This document shows, piece by piece, positions 1 through 8,093 of a stretch of 32,176 nt of DNA (its first letter is position 1; each line of letters opens with the position of its first letter). Location: positions 1 to 32,176 of the forward strand of contig CAYZGK010000017.1 of assembly GCA_964478025.1 (NCBI GenBank). Reading direction: 5' to 3'. This DNA is from UBA3700 sp964478025. GTDB lineage: Bacteria; Bacillota; Clostridia; Christensenellales; UBA3700. Made by a program: the position numbers and the translations under genes. Under the pieces are notes generated by a model. That model was given only the letters and a program-made list of their open reading frames with translations, searched no databases and was not told the origin of the DNA.

Positions 1-66
1 ATAAATATCCTTTGAATTTTTCCTCATTTTTATTGCTTTCTATTTTAGGGTATAACTTATTTGTGG

Positions 67-93
67 GTGCGACTTAGGTCGTGCTTTTTTTTT
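67..93 (+). terminator. Rho-independent terminator of an upstream gene
   Basis: A 7-bp stem with two G-T pairs (67-73 with 78-84) closes a TTAG loop and is followed by nine T residues (85-93). It should end a gene lying left of the window. It also shows that the GTG at 81, which opens the longest reading frame here, is not the true start of the next gene. Confidence 0.75.
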
Positions 94-119
94 GCCTATT
101 TTTGTGGTATTATTTCCTT

Positions 120-1214
120 ATGAATAAAAATAAACTATTAATATTTTCCATAGTTTTAATAATGTTGCTATCGTTAACAGGATGCTCAAATTTAAAATCC
201 TACAATAAAACATATTTAGATTATTTAGGTACAGTTATAAATATAGTGTCTTTATCTAAAACAGGAGATAATATAGAAACCTTTCAAAGTGATGCTGAAA
301 GTATTTTAGAGTATTATGATGAGAATTTTTCCGTTTATAAGGAAAATAGCATAGTTTATAAATTTAATCAATCTAAAGGTAATGAGTGGCTTGAGATAAC
401 GCAAAATGAGTATAAAGTATTTAATTTAGCAATATCTTTATATAATGATACAGAGGGTGCATACAACCCGGCTGTTTTTCTAATGTCTGATTTATGGGGG
501 TTTACTGATAGATTTTCAAGTAATTATGTAAAAACTAAGCCATATGATAGAGATAATCCAAAAGAGGAATTACCAGATAAGGAATATATTAATGGATTTA
601 TATCTGTTAATAATTTTGAAAGCGTAAAAACAAAAGAGGAAAATGGTAAATATTATGTTTATAAGCCAGGAAATTTTGTAGAAATAAAGGGCGAAACATA
701 TTACATGCAAATAGATTTTGGAGGATTTTTAAAGGGGTATTTAGCTGGTCTTTTGTCAAAAAAGAGTTATGAATATAATATAGATTGTGGCTATATTGCA
801 TTAAGTACATCGTCAATTGGAATTTTAAAGAAGGATGATAAAGGTGGAAAATGGAATATACAAATAAAAGATCCAAGAGATACTGAAAACACTTATTTAA
901 CAACATCACTTTCAAACGCAGTAGTTTCAACATCAGGTGACTATGAATTATATTATGAAATTGATGGAAAAAGATATTGTCATATAATAGATACTAAAAA
1001 AGGAATGCCAATAGATACGAATATAATGTCAGCAACAGTTATTTATGATTATGATAACAATGAATATCTTGGTGCGAAAACTGATGCCTATGCAACTGCA
1101 ATAATTGTTATGGGAGTAGATAGAGCTAAAGAATTTATAGAGGAAAAAGGATTAAAGGCAAGTTTTGTATATTTAAATAGCGATAATGAAACTTGTATAT
1201 ATAAGAATTTTTAA
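120..1214 (+). CDS. apbE: FAD:protein FMN transferase, ApbE family lipoprotein
   Basis: ApbE enzymes use FAD to attach FMN covalently to a threonine in S/T-G-A-T motifs of Rnf/Nqr-type subunits on the outer face of the membrane. From the ATG at 120 the protein is 364 residues, with a short basic N-terminus, a hydrophobic stretch and a lipobox SLTGC whose Cys is residue 22. Family motifs are recognisable: NPAVFLMSDLWGF, QIDFGGFLKGY (the DxGGxxKGY motif), STSGDYELYYEIDGKRYCHI, IDTKKGMPID, and a C-terminal TDAYATAIIVMG. The longer frame back to a GTG at 81 starts inside a terminator, so 120 is preferred, although no clear Shine-Dalgarno precedes it. The stop overlaps the next start (TAATG). Its likely substrates are RnfG and RnfD, encoded on the opposite strand at 7.5-9.1 kb. 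The family call is firm; the substrate is inferred. Confidence 0.92.
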   Translation: MNKNKLLIFSIVLIMLLSLTGCSNLKSYNKTYLDYLGTVINIVSLSKTGDNIETFQSDAESILEYYDENFSVYKENSIVYKFNQSKGNEWLEITQNEYKVFNLAISLYNDTEGAYNPAVFLMSDLWGFTDRFSSNYVKTKPYDRDNPKEELPDKEYINGFISVNNFESVKTKEENGKYYVYKPGNFVEIKGETYYMQIDFGGFLKGYLAGLLSKKSYEYNIDCGYIALSTSSIGILKKDDKGGKWNIQIKDPRDTENTYLTTSLSNAVVSTSGDYELYYEIDGKRYCHIIDTKKGMPIDTNIMSATVIYDYDNNEYLGAKTDAYATAIIVMGVDRAKEFIEEKGLKASFVYLNSDNETCIYKNF

Positions 1215-1690
1215 TGAGCATAAATAATATAAAGCAAGAAAAAGAGAATAAAATTTTTAAAAAGTGGGATATTTTAGTTTATGCCATATTGCTTGTTTTA
1301 ATAGTGGTTTTATTTTTAGTAGTTTTTATATCAAAAGATGATTCCAAAATAGAAGGATTTGAAATGTCATATAAAAACAACAAAATATTAACTTATGATT
1401 TTCAAAAAGATTTTTTTGACTATAATAGTGAATTTATAGAAATTAATGAATGTGAAAACGGATATATAATATTATTTTATTTAGATGATAAAAAGACAGA
1501 TTTTAACAAAATACAAGTAAATACACAAGATAAATGTGTTGTTGTTTTAGATGCTTCATGTAGTACATCAAAAGATTGTACTTCAATGTCTATAAAAAAA
1601 ATATCTGATACTATAATTTGTGTTCCACATAGTTTAATAATTAAGCCTTTAGGAAGCTCAAATATAGAAGATAATATAGTAATTGGGTAG
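1214..1690 (+). CDS. NusG domain II-like membrane protein
   Basis: A 158-residue protein with one N-terminal membrane segment (about residues 21-42) and a small extracytoplasmic domain. The C-terminal part contains a Cys-rich ASCSTSKDC segment followed by IICVPHSLIIKPLG, the pattern I associate with the stand-alone NusG domain II family (formerly DUF1312): a CxxxxC stretch, then an I-x-C-x-P-x-x-L-x-I strand. These proteins are often encoded with Rnf clusters, ApbE and Gx-type proteins; their function is not established. The start shares a base with the apbE stop (TAATG), so the two are translationally coupled. No terminator follows, but a new promoter lies in the 62-bp gap downstream. The family assignment is from motif memory and moderately strong. 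Confidence 0.75.
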   Translation: MSINNIKQEKENKIFKKWDILVYAILLVLIVVLFLVVFISKDDSKIEGFEMSYKNNKILTYDFQKDFFDYNSEFIEINECENGYIILFYLDDKKTDFNKIQVNTQDKCVVVLDASCSTSKDCTSMSIKKISDTIICVPHSLIIKPLGSSNIEDNIVIG

Positions 1691-1697
1691 TTAAGAT

Positions 1698-1726
1698 TTT
1701 ACATATAAAAACAAAAAGAGTAAAAT
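1698..1726 (+). promoter_or_regulatory. Putative sigma-A promoter for the paralogous surface proteins
   Basis: TTTACA (1698-1703), a 17-base spacer, then TAAAAT (1721-1726), 26 bases before the ATG at 1753. It is followed by a strong ribosome binding site AAGGAGG. This would let the two surface-protein genes be expressed apart from apbE. Confidence 0.5.
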
Positions 1727-1752
1727 AAATACAAAAAAAGGAGGTCTTTATT

Positions 1753-3333
1753 ATGGAAGATCAAGAAATGAATGATAAAGAAAACATTTCAAATGAAAAA
1801 GAAACCGAACAAAAACCAACAAATAAAGTAGCTGCTTGGTTTAAAAAAGTAGGTGCTTGGTTTAAAAATGTTTGGGAAATGTTAAAAGAAAAACTAGGTA
1901 TAAAGAATCTTATTACCATCGGTTATGCAGTACTTGCTGTAATAATTATTATATTTATTATTTCGCTATCTGTTGTAAGCGTTAAATATAATAAAGTAAG
2001 TAATTCCGCATTAAATGGTGGTACAGTTAATGGTGGTTCTTCAGTAAGTAATGTAGAAGAATCCTTATTTAATACATGGAAAGAAGGATATCTAACTACT
2101 AGTAAGTATGAGGGAGCATATTCTTTAACCTATAGTGATAAAACTACTGTAACTACCGATGGAGAGGTAACATCAACTGAGACAGATACAGAAAAAGAGG
2201 TAACTTTAGATGATGGTCAGTATGTCAATGAGCAAACAGCAGTAACAACAAAAGGCACAAGTACATCAGGACCATATGTGTCTTATGAAATTATTAAAAA
2301 AGACGGAGAGCAATATCTTTATTACGATAATACATATGAAGGAACGGATTCTAATGGTGAACCACGTTATTCTTCTTTATATCCATATATAGTAGATGAA
2401 AACTTTCATAAAACAGAAGGTGTATATAGATATAAAAGATTAATAACATTTAATGATAATGCTTCTGTTTGGCTTGCAAATTGTAGCACTTTTGAAAAAG
2501 CAAAATCTATATTAAATACTGCTATATATACATCATATCAAGAACCTATAACAAGTTCTGAATTTAAAATTGAAGAGAAAGATGGTTCTATAGTTGCTAC
2601 TATAACATATACTTATGTTGAAATATCAGATATAAAATATGTATACACTGACACAACGATGGTTTTATCGGTAAAAGACGGCAAGTTATATCAATTTAGA
2701 TGTACTGAAACAAGTACAAGTGACTATTTTTCAGGTATAAAGACTATTACTGCAAGAGAATGTAATTTAGATATAGATTTTACATCAAATGAAACATTGT
2801 TTAACACAATTAGTGAAGGAAAAAACCCTACAGGAGATGTGCAAGGTGGATATCAAATTTGTGTCGAGTACTATGTAAATGGTGGAGAATATAATACTAA
2901 TAATTACACAAGAATTGGCTCGTCAGTATCTTTAATAGAAAAGGATACTTTTGATTGGTATTTGGATAAAGAATGTACAAAACTTTACAATGACGAGAAA
3001 ATGACAAGTGAAGGCATTTCTTTATATGGAAAACTAAAAGATGAAATTACATCAAAATTAATAATTACTATAACTACATCTAATGTTTACCCTGACTATT
3101 ATCCAGAAGGTCTTAGAGAAGAAGATACAATAAAGACATCAGTAATAGAGTTTACAAGTGCGGAAGATGCTAAAACTAAGTTTGAGACATATTTTTTGGA
3201 TGGTAAGAGCCATGACGAGAAGGCAGTTATAAATGGAACAGAATATACAATAGGAGATTTAAGTAATTTTACTTTTGAATCAAATGGAATCTACTATATT
3301 AATTATTGTGAATATGTAAATGAACTATATTAA
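1753..3333 (+). CDS. Membrane-anchored surface protein with InlB-like repeat (paralog 1)
   Basis: A 526-residue protein without a cleavable signal peptide. Residues 1-25 are acidic and polar. Residues 25-50 form a Trp/Lys-rich segment with WFKKVGAWFK and WEMLKEKLGIKNL, probably an amphipathic helix at the membrane. A transmembrane segment follows at about 53-76, then a large, Thr/Ser/Tyr-rich exposed domain. Near the C-terminus (about residues 373-430) a stretch with YYVNGGEYN and FDWYLDKECTKLY, ending LYGKLK, resembles the Listeria-Bacteroides/InlB B-repeat pattern. The enzymatic or binding role is unknown. The next gene is a clear paralog with the same architecture and nearly the same start region, so this is a tandem duplication. 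AAGGAGG lies at a good distance from the ATG. Orientation of the membrane segment is inferred. Confidence 0.8.
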   Translation: MEDQEMNDKENISNEKETEQKPTNKVAAWFKKVGAWFKNVWEMLKEKLGIKNLITIGYAVLAVIIIIFIISLSVVSVKYNKVSNSALNGGTVNGGSSVSNVEESLFNTWKEGYLTTSKYEGAYSLTYSDKTTVTTDGEVTSTETDTEKEVTLDDGQYVNEQTAVTTKGTSTSGPYVSYEIIKKDGEQYLYYDNTYEGTDSNGEPRYSSLYPYIVDENFHKTEGVYRYKRLITFNDNASVWLANCSTFEKAKSILNTAIYTSYQEPITSSEFKIEEKDGSIVATITYTYVEISDIKYVYTDTTMVLSVKDGKLYQFRCTETSTSDYFSGIKTITARECNLDIDFTSNETLFNTISEGKNPTGDVQGGYQICVEYYVNGGEYNTNNYTRIGSSVSLIEKDTFDWYLDKECTKLYNDEKMTSEGISLYGKLKDEITSKLIITITTSNVYPDYYPEGLREEDTIKTSVIEFTSAEDAKTKFETYFLDGKSHDEKAVINGTEYTIGDLSNFTFESNGIYYINYCEYVNELY

Positions 3334-3387
3334 TAATAATATTTATAGGTAGAATTATTTAAAACAAGAAATAAAGGAGGTCTTTTT

Positions 3388-5019
3388 ATGGAAGATCAAG
3401 AAAAAAATAATAATGAAGTTATAAAAGATGAAAAGGTAGATGTAGAGGATACTACTAATAAGGTAGATAATACTGATTCAAGTGGAGAAGTTTACCCAAA
3501 TAAGCCTACAAATAAGGTAGTTGACTGGTTTAAAAAAGTAGGTGCTTGGTTTAAAGGCACTTGGGAAAAATTAGAAAAGAAACTAGGTATAAAAAATCTT
3601 GTTATTATAGGTTATGCAACATTAGCTGTAATTTTAGTTATACTTATTGTTTCTCTATCTGTTGTAAGTGTTAGGTATAATAAAGTAAGTAATGGTACAT
3701 TAAATGGTAATACAATTAATGGCGCAGGTTCAAATAATAGTGCTGCCGTAAGTCAAAAAGAAGAGCAATTATTTACTACTTGGAAAGAAGGAATGAATGC
3801 AACTGCAAAATATGATGGAGCATATTCTATAGTTTCAAAGTTAGATTCTACAACTTTAGATAGTGGTGTTAAAACTCGTGTTTCTACAGAAGAAATAAAC
3901 GAAGTACTTCTTGATGATGGACAATACATATATAAATATAATTGGAATGACAAGAGATATAATGCAGACTCTCAAGAAACTGGAAGTGCTTCTACCGTTA
4001 AGTATAATGCAATAATTAAAGATGGTGAACAATATAAAGAGTTTTCGGATGGAAAAGATGCATACTATGCAGCAGATGAATATTCTTGTAAAATAGCAGA
4101 AAAACCATGTTTAAGTCAATTACAATCCGTAAAGTGTGAGGGAATTTGGGTTGCAAGTTCAGATTCGTTTAAAAATGCAACGAACAAGTTAACTGCCTTC
4201 ATAACAAGGGTCAGCCAGGGTAGTTTGCTAGTAAGTTCAAGTGTTGAAATTTCAGAAGAGAATGGCGCAATAGTTCTTTTAGTAAAATATACTCTTGTAG
4301 AAAATGATGCATCTGCAATTGTAAATGACACAACTGAGATAAAATATTTTGTTAAAGATGGTAAGGTTGTAAAAGTTGAAGAAAAGCGAACAATCGATGG
4401 CAAAGAAGTAGATAACAATGCAACAACAAAAGTTGAATCAGAAACAACTACAACTGTTGAGTATAAATTGGATACGGATACTTTTAATCAATTAAAAACA
4501 AGTTTAACAATTCCAACAACCAAGACTGCTTTGATGGGTTCTGTTAATTATTATATAAATGATTATTGTAATTCACAGATGGCTGAAGTTGGAGAGCCTC
4601 TTGATTCCCTAATTTATTCTCGAAGTGTAGATTGGTACTTAGATAAAGATTACACAACACTTTATACTAATGAAAAAGTAAAAGGTGGAGATGCTCTTAA
4701 TTTGTATGGAAAGATAAAAACGCCATCAGCTTCACAAATATATTTAGTGTTTACTGATCATATTGATTATAAATATCCAGATTTTTATCCAGAATTAATA
4801 AAGAAAGATTCTCTTGATAGATGGTCTCAAGTTTATGATTTAGATAGTGTTGATGATTGTAAAACAATAGTTGCCAACAATATCTATAATGGTAGTAGTA
4901 AATATACTATAAATGGTGTGGATTACACTAAAGATGAGTTAGATAATTTTAATTTTGAATTAGGCAACACTTATATAATTGTTGTTGGTTATAGCACTTA
5001 CAGCGGATTATATAGTTAA
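3388..5019 (+). CDS. Membrane-anchored surface protein with InlB-like repeat (paralog 2)
   Basis: A 543-residue paralog of the preceding gene. It shares MEDQE at the start, the WFKKVGAWFK and KLGIKNL juxtamembrane segment, a transmembrane helix (about residues 69-92) ending in SLSVVSVRYNKVSN, and the C-terminal VDWYLDKDYTTLY...LYGKIK repeat-like unit. The N-terminal cytoplasmic part is longer by about 16 residues, and the central exposed domain has diverged much more than the anchor. The 54-bp gap from paralog 1 has no terminator or convincing promoter, so the two are probably co-transcribed. The RBS and first codons (AAGGAGGTCTTT, then ATGGAAGATCAAGAAA) are almost identical to those of paralog 1. 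A strong terminator follows. Function unknown. Confidence 0.8.
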   Translation: MEDQEKNNNEVIKDEKVDVEDTTNKVDNTDSSGEVYPNKPTNKVVDWFKKVGAWFKGTWEKLEKKLGIKNLVIIGYATLAVILVILIVSLSVVSVRYNKVSNGTLNGNTINGAGSNNSAAVSQKEEQLFTTWKEGMNATAKYDGAYSIVSKLDSTTLDSGVKTRVSTEEINEVLLDDGQYIYKYNWNDKRYNADSQETGSASTVKYNAIIKDGEQYKEFSDGKDAYYAADEYSCKIAEKPCLSQLQSVKCEGIWVASSDSFKNATNKLTAFITRVSQGSLLVSSSVEISEENGAIVLLVKYTLVENDASAIVNDTTEIKYFVKDGKVVKVEEKRTIDGKEVDNNATTKVESETTTTVEYKLDTDTFNQLKTSLTIPTTKTALMGSVNYYINDYCNSQMAEVGEPLDSLIYSRSVDWYLDKDYTTLYTNEKVKGGDALNLYGKIKTPSASQIYLVFTDHIDYKYPDFYPELIKKDSLDRWSQVYDLDSVDDCKTIVANNIYNGSSKYTINGVDYTKDELDNFNFELGNTYIIVVGYSTYSGLYS

Positions 5020-5052
5020 TACCACATTAAATATAATCTTATAGAATTTTAT

Positions 5053-5092
5053 GCCTCCAAGGAAAGATTAAAAACCTTGGAGGTGTTTTTTT
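5053..5092 (+). terminator. Rho-independent terminator after the surface-protein pair
   Basis: A perfect 9-bp stem, CCTCCAAGG (5054-5062) with CCTTGGAGG (5075-5083), a 12-base A-rich loop, and a T tract ending at about 5092. It sits 34 bases after the stop at 5019. Confidence 0.92.
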
Positions 5093-5361
5093 ATATAAAA
5101 TTTTCATGTAATAAATTATGTGTTAATGGTAATTAAGAATAATATAAAATAATTAAATCAAGCAATATCAAGAAAGCAAATAATTAAAATAAGGCCACTT
5201 TTATATATTGGTTTGGCAAATATTCAACTTAAGATTAAACAAAGCGTGTATGCCCTTATAGTAAGGCTAGAAGTAATTGCAAAAGAAGGCAATACTATAT
5301 CTATATAAGGTACTGCCTCTTATAATGCAAAATCAAATTACATAAACAAAAGATAATATAA
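5093..5361. other. Non-coding stretch with imperfect hairpins
   Basis: No convincing reading frame or ribosome binding site is seen on either strand. Two hairpin-forming segments are visible. One is a short GCC-C-TTA / TAAGGC stem at about 5252-5267. The other is longer, at about 5283-5321: AAGAAGGCAATAC pairs with GTACTGCCTCTT, with one bulge and one mismatch, around an AT-rich loop. Neither is followed by a T tract. They could belong to a small RNA or be remnants of an old element; I recognise no known RNA family. Confidence 0.4.
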
Positions 5362-5399
5362 AAAAACATAGCTTCAATTTTTATCGAAGCTATGTTTTT
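5357..5399 (-). terminator. Terminator of the rnf operon
   Basis: A 14-bp perfect stem (5362-5375 with 5386-5399) around a 10-base loop. It has A/T tracts on both flanks, so it can work in both directions. On the minus strand it lies 20 bases beyond the rnfB stop and ends in a T run. Confidence 0.9.
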
Positions 5400-5418
5400 G
5401 TTTTGCTTAAATAATTTA

Positions 5419-6240
5419 TTACATTGTATGTTCTTTAATAACCTTTTTAGGGCATTTTAAGACACAAGTTTTACAACCTGTACATTTTGTATAATCTATA
5501 ACTGGAAGGTTGTCTACCATGGTTATAGCCTTTTGAGGACAGAACTTAGCACAAAGTCCACAAGCTATACAGCCATTAGCACATTGAGCAATAGTTTCTT
5601 TTCCTCTACATTTTGTATTACAAGCAACATAAACTGGTGCTGTATTTGGAATTCTTTCAATACAAAGTTTTGGACAAGTATTAATACAAGAACCACAAGA
5701 TGTACAAAGTGCAGGATTTACATGTGCTACATGATTTACAACAGTTATTGCGTTTTGTTGGCATACTTTTTCACACGAGCCATGGCCTAAACAAGCTGTA
5801 GTGCAAACTTTAGATCCTTTATGGTATAACATCTCCATATGACAATCGTCGTTTCCTGAATAGCAGAACTTATTTACAGCAGCATCTCCACCATTACATC
5901 TAACAACAGCAACAGTTGGAGATTCTGCAACGAATTCTACTCCAGTAAGCTCAGCTATAATTTTTTTGTTTTCTATAGATGTGGATTTACAATCATTTAA
6001 ACATGCTTTTCCAGAGCATAAGCCTTTTGCAAAGCCTTCACAACCAGAGTAGCCACAACCACCACAATTTGCGCCTGCTAGATTCTCTATAACCTTAAGA
6101 AGTGTTTCATCTTCTTTTATTTTACATACTTTTGTAACAATAAGAATTGCTACAGTTAAAACTACCGCTAGTCCTGCAATTAGTCCTAAAACTAAACCTA
6201 CTTTATTCCATTGAACACTGGCATTTAATAACATTATCAT
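5419..6240 (-). CDS. rnfB: Rnf complex subunit RnfB, multi-cluster ferredoxin protein
   Basis: RnfB is the membrane-attached ferredoxin-type subunit thought to receive electrons from reduced ferredoxin and pass them into the Rnf complex. The 273-residue protein has an N-terminal membrane helix (about 13-37) and the RnfB-type Cys motif C59-x2-C62-x4-C67-x16-C84. Three classical [4Fe-4S] motifs start at C179 (CTSCGSCINTCP), C224 (CIACGLCAKFCP) and C253 (CTGCKTCVLKCP). Another Cys group (C146, C150, C156, C160) suggests a further cluster. The start at 6240 is supported by AGGAGG seven bases upstream; a second ATG two codons later is too far from it. It is the last gene of the operon, 11 bases after rnfA, and is followed by a strong terminator. 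Confidence 0.96.
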   Translation of the reverse strand: MIMLLNASVQWNKVGLVLGLIAGLAVVLTVAILIVTKVCKIKEDETLLKVIENLAGANCGGCGYSGCEGFAKGLCSGKACLNDCKSTSIENKKIIAELTGVEFVAESPTVAVVRCNGGDAAVNKFCYSGNDDCHMEMLYHKGSKVCTTACLGHGSCEKVCQQNAITVVNHVAHVNPALCTSCGSCINTCPKLCIERIPNTAPVYVACNTKCRGKETIAQCANGCIACGLCAKFCPQKAITMVDNLPVIDYTKCTGCKTCVLKCPKKVIKEHTM

Positions 6241-6251
6241 AAAAATACCTC

Positions 6252-6857
6252 CTATATAACTAAGGCAAATACATAAAATGCCATTGCCATAAATGAAGCT
6301 GTTGCCATAGTGATAGGGAAGCCCTTTAGATATTTAGACATTTCAAGTTTATCTACTTTTTCTCTAAGACCACTCATTATGCATATTGCAATAGTGAATC
6401 CTATACCTAAAAAGACACCATATAAAACAGCCGAACCAACATTGAAAGTAGATACACCTAAATCAGCCATTATAGTAGGTACATCCATAACTGTCTCAGC
6501 AACACCAAGTACTGCACAGTTTGTTGTAATTAATGGAAGATATATACCCATTGAATTATAAAGTGGTGGCATAAACTTCTTAATTACTTTTTCTATCATT
6601 TGAACAAGCGCTGCAATTACAAATATAAATACTATAATTTCAAGATATTCAATTTCAAGTGGTATTAGTACATAGTTATATATAGGGAAAGTAACTAAGC
6701 ATGTAATAGCCATTACTACTGTTACCGCAATTCCCATACCAAAAGCACTCTTCATGCTCTTAGATAATCCTAAGAATGGACAAATACCATAGCTTTGAAC
6801 CAATATGGCGTTATTAATAAATGCTGCTGCTATTATAATAATCATTACATTTCCCAT
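6252..6857 (-). CDS. rnfA: Rnf complex membrane subunit RnfA
   Basis: RnfA is one of the two homologous polytopic subunits (with RnfE) that form the membrane core of the ion-pumping Rnf complex. The 201-residue product is almost entirely hydrophobic, with about six membrane segments. It has the family features INNAILVQSYGICPFLGLSKSM near the N-terminus and YLPLITTNCAVLGVA in the middle. These Cys residues in membrane helices 1 and 4 are the conserved ones that hold an Fe-S centre between RnfA and RnfE/NqrD-E partners. It starts two bases after the rnfE stop and is co-transcribed with it. Its length is normal for the family (about 190-200). Confidence 0.96.
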   Translation of the reverse strand: MGNVMIIIIAAAFINNAILVQSYGICPFLGLSKSMKSAFGMGIAVTVVMAITCLVTFPIYNYVLIPLEIEYLEIIVFIFVIAALVQMIEKVIKKFMPPLYNSMGIYLPLITTNCAVLGVAETVMDVPTIMADLGVSTFNVGSAVLYGVFLGIGFTIAICIMSGLREKVDKLEMSKYLKGFPITMATASFMAMAFYVFALVI

Positions 6858-6859
6858 AA

Positions 6860-7543
6860 TTACGCCTCCTTTGTTTCAGCTTTTGCTGAAGTATCTTCAA
6901 TTTTATTGTATTGTTGCATCATTTCAACATAATTTTTCTTTTTTCTATTGTTTTCAAAATTATCATATAGTGCATTAAATCCAGCTATAAGCATACCATA
7001 TACTAAAAATGCTCCTGCTGTATTTGAGAAGAATCCAATAGAGAAGTCCCAAAGAGTAACGCCAAACAATTGTCCAGCGCCCAAAACTTCACGAATAATG
7101 CCCATTAAAGTTATTGCTAGTGTAAATCCTAGTCCCGTGAATAATCCGTCTGCTGCAGAGTCTAATACAGGGTTTTTACTAGCAAAACTTTCTGCTCTTC
7201 CTAAGATAATACAGTTAACAACAATTAAAGGTAAGAAAACACCAAGTGCACTATATAGATCAGGAATATACTTATACAAGAACATTCTAACAATTGTAAC
7301 GAATGTTGCAATTATTAAGATAAATGCTGGAATTCTAACCTCGTTAGGTATAACTTTTCTTAATGCTGAGATAATTGCGTTTGAACATATTAAAATAAAT
7401 GTTACCGCAAGTCCCATACCAAGTGAGTTAAATGCTGATGATGAAATGGCTAGTGTAGGACAAGTACCAAGTACTAATCTAAATGTTGGATTGTTAACAA
7501 GTACGCCATTTTTAGCAATTTCTTTAAATTTTTGACCTGTCAT
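6860..7543 (-). CDS. rnfE: Rnf complex membrane subunit RnfE
   Basis: A 227-residue polytopic protein of the RnfE/NqrD family. It begins with the typical FKEIAKNGVLVNNPTFRLVLG block and carries LGTCPTLAISSS in the first membrane region and LPLIVVNCIILGRAE in the middle, the counterparts of the Cys-bearing helices in RnfA. A charged tail of about 35 residues after the last helix is rich in Asn, Lys and Glu. It starts one base after the rnfG stop. Within the complex it pairs with RnfA to form the membrane core through which electrons pass between the two faces. Confidence 0.96.
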   Translation of the reverse strand: MTGQKFKEIAKNGVLVNNPTFRLVLGTCPTLAISSSAFNSLGMGLAVTFILICSNAIISALRKVIPNEVRIPAFILIIATFVTIVRMFLYKYIPDLYSALGVFLPLIVVNCIILGRAESFASKNPVLDSAADGLFTGLGFTLAITLMGIIREVLGAGQLFGVTLWDFSIGFFSNTAGAFLVYGMLIAGFNALYDNFENNRKKKNYVEMMQQYNKIEDTSAKAETKEA

Positions 7544-7544
7544 A

Positions 7545-8093
7545 TTATGCCACCTCCTTTAAAAGAACCTTATTAAGATAATCAATAGCATTGTTTACGC
7601 CATTTTGAACAGCTTTTGACGAGTATGTTGCGCCAGAGGCTATTGTTCCTCCTGTGTATGTGCTAGACAAACCTTCAAATTTTGCAAGAACGGCATCTGT
7701 AAACTTACTCATAAGGGTTTGAGATGAAGCGTAGTCTGCAATTGAAACTTTTTGTACAACACCTTCGCTGTTTGCAAGAACATATACAGAAACTGTTCCA
7801 GAGTGGAATCCATCGTTGCCAGTTGATTGAATTAAATAAGAGTTATTAGAAAGTTTATAAGCTGCATCAATTGAACCACTTGGAGCGGTATAAGATTCAT
7901 CAATCTTTATTGTTTCACTTAATTTAACTTCATCGCCACATAATTCTTTTATAGCTCTATTTATAATTTCTTCATCACTTACTTCCCATACATCATTTAG
8001 AATAGCAAGAAGTCCGCCTGAGATAAGAGCTATACATAAAAGTACTGCAATACATCTAAAAGCTTTACTTTGGAAAAATTGTTTAGTAGTCAT
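7545..8093 (-). CDS. rnfG: Rnf complex subunit RnfG, covalent FMN carrier
   Basis: RnfG is anchored by one N-terminal helix and exposes an FMN-binding domain outside the cytoplasm. The 182-residue protein has a membrane segment at about 12-32. The flavinylation motif is S153-G154-A155-T156 (followed by YSSKAV); T156 is the expected site of phosphoester-linked FMN, added by an ApbE enzyme. A matching apbE is at 120-1214. The start codon directly follows the rnfD stop (TAAATG). The length is close to that of other clostridial RnfG proteins. Confidence 0.95.
   Translation of the reverse strand: MTTKQFFQSKAFRCIAVLLCIALISGGLLAILNDVWEVSDEEIINRAIKELCGDEVKLSETIKIDESYTAPSGSIDAAYKLSNNSYLIQSTGNDGFHSGTVSVYVLANSEGVVQKVSIADYASSQTLMSKFTDAVLAKFEGLSSTYTGGTIASGATYSSKAVQNGVNNAIDYLNKVLLKEVA

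Noticed and set aside
81..119. GTG start at 81 for the ApbE gene
   Set aside because: It lies inside the T tract and stem of a terminator, and the added residues precede a complete lipoprotein signal peptide that begins at the ATG at 120.
6948..7535. 195-codon open frame on the plus strand opposite rnfE
   Set aside because: It is the antisense of a clear Rnf membrane subunit, has no ribosome binding site, and its protein is a low-complexity reflection of rnfE codons.
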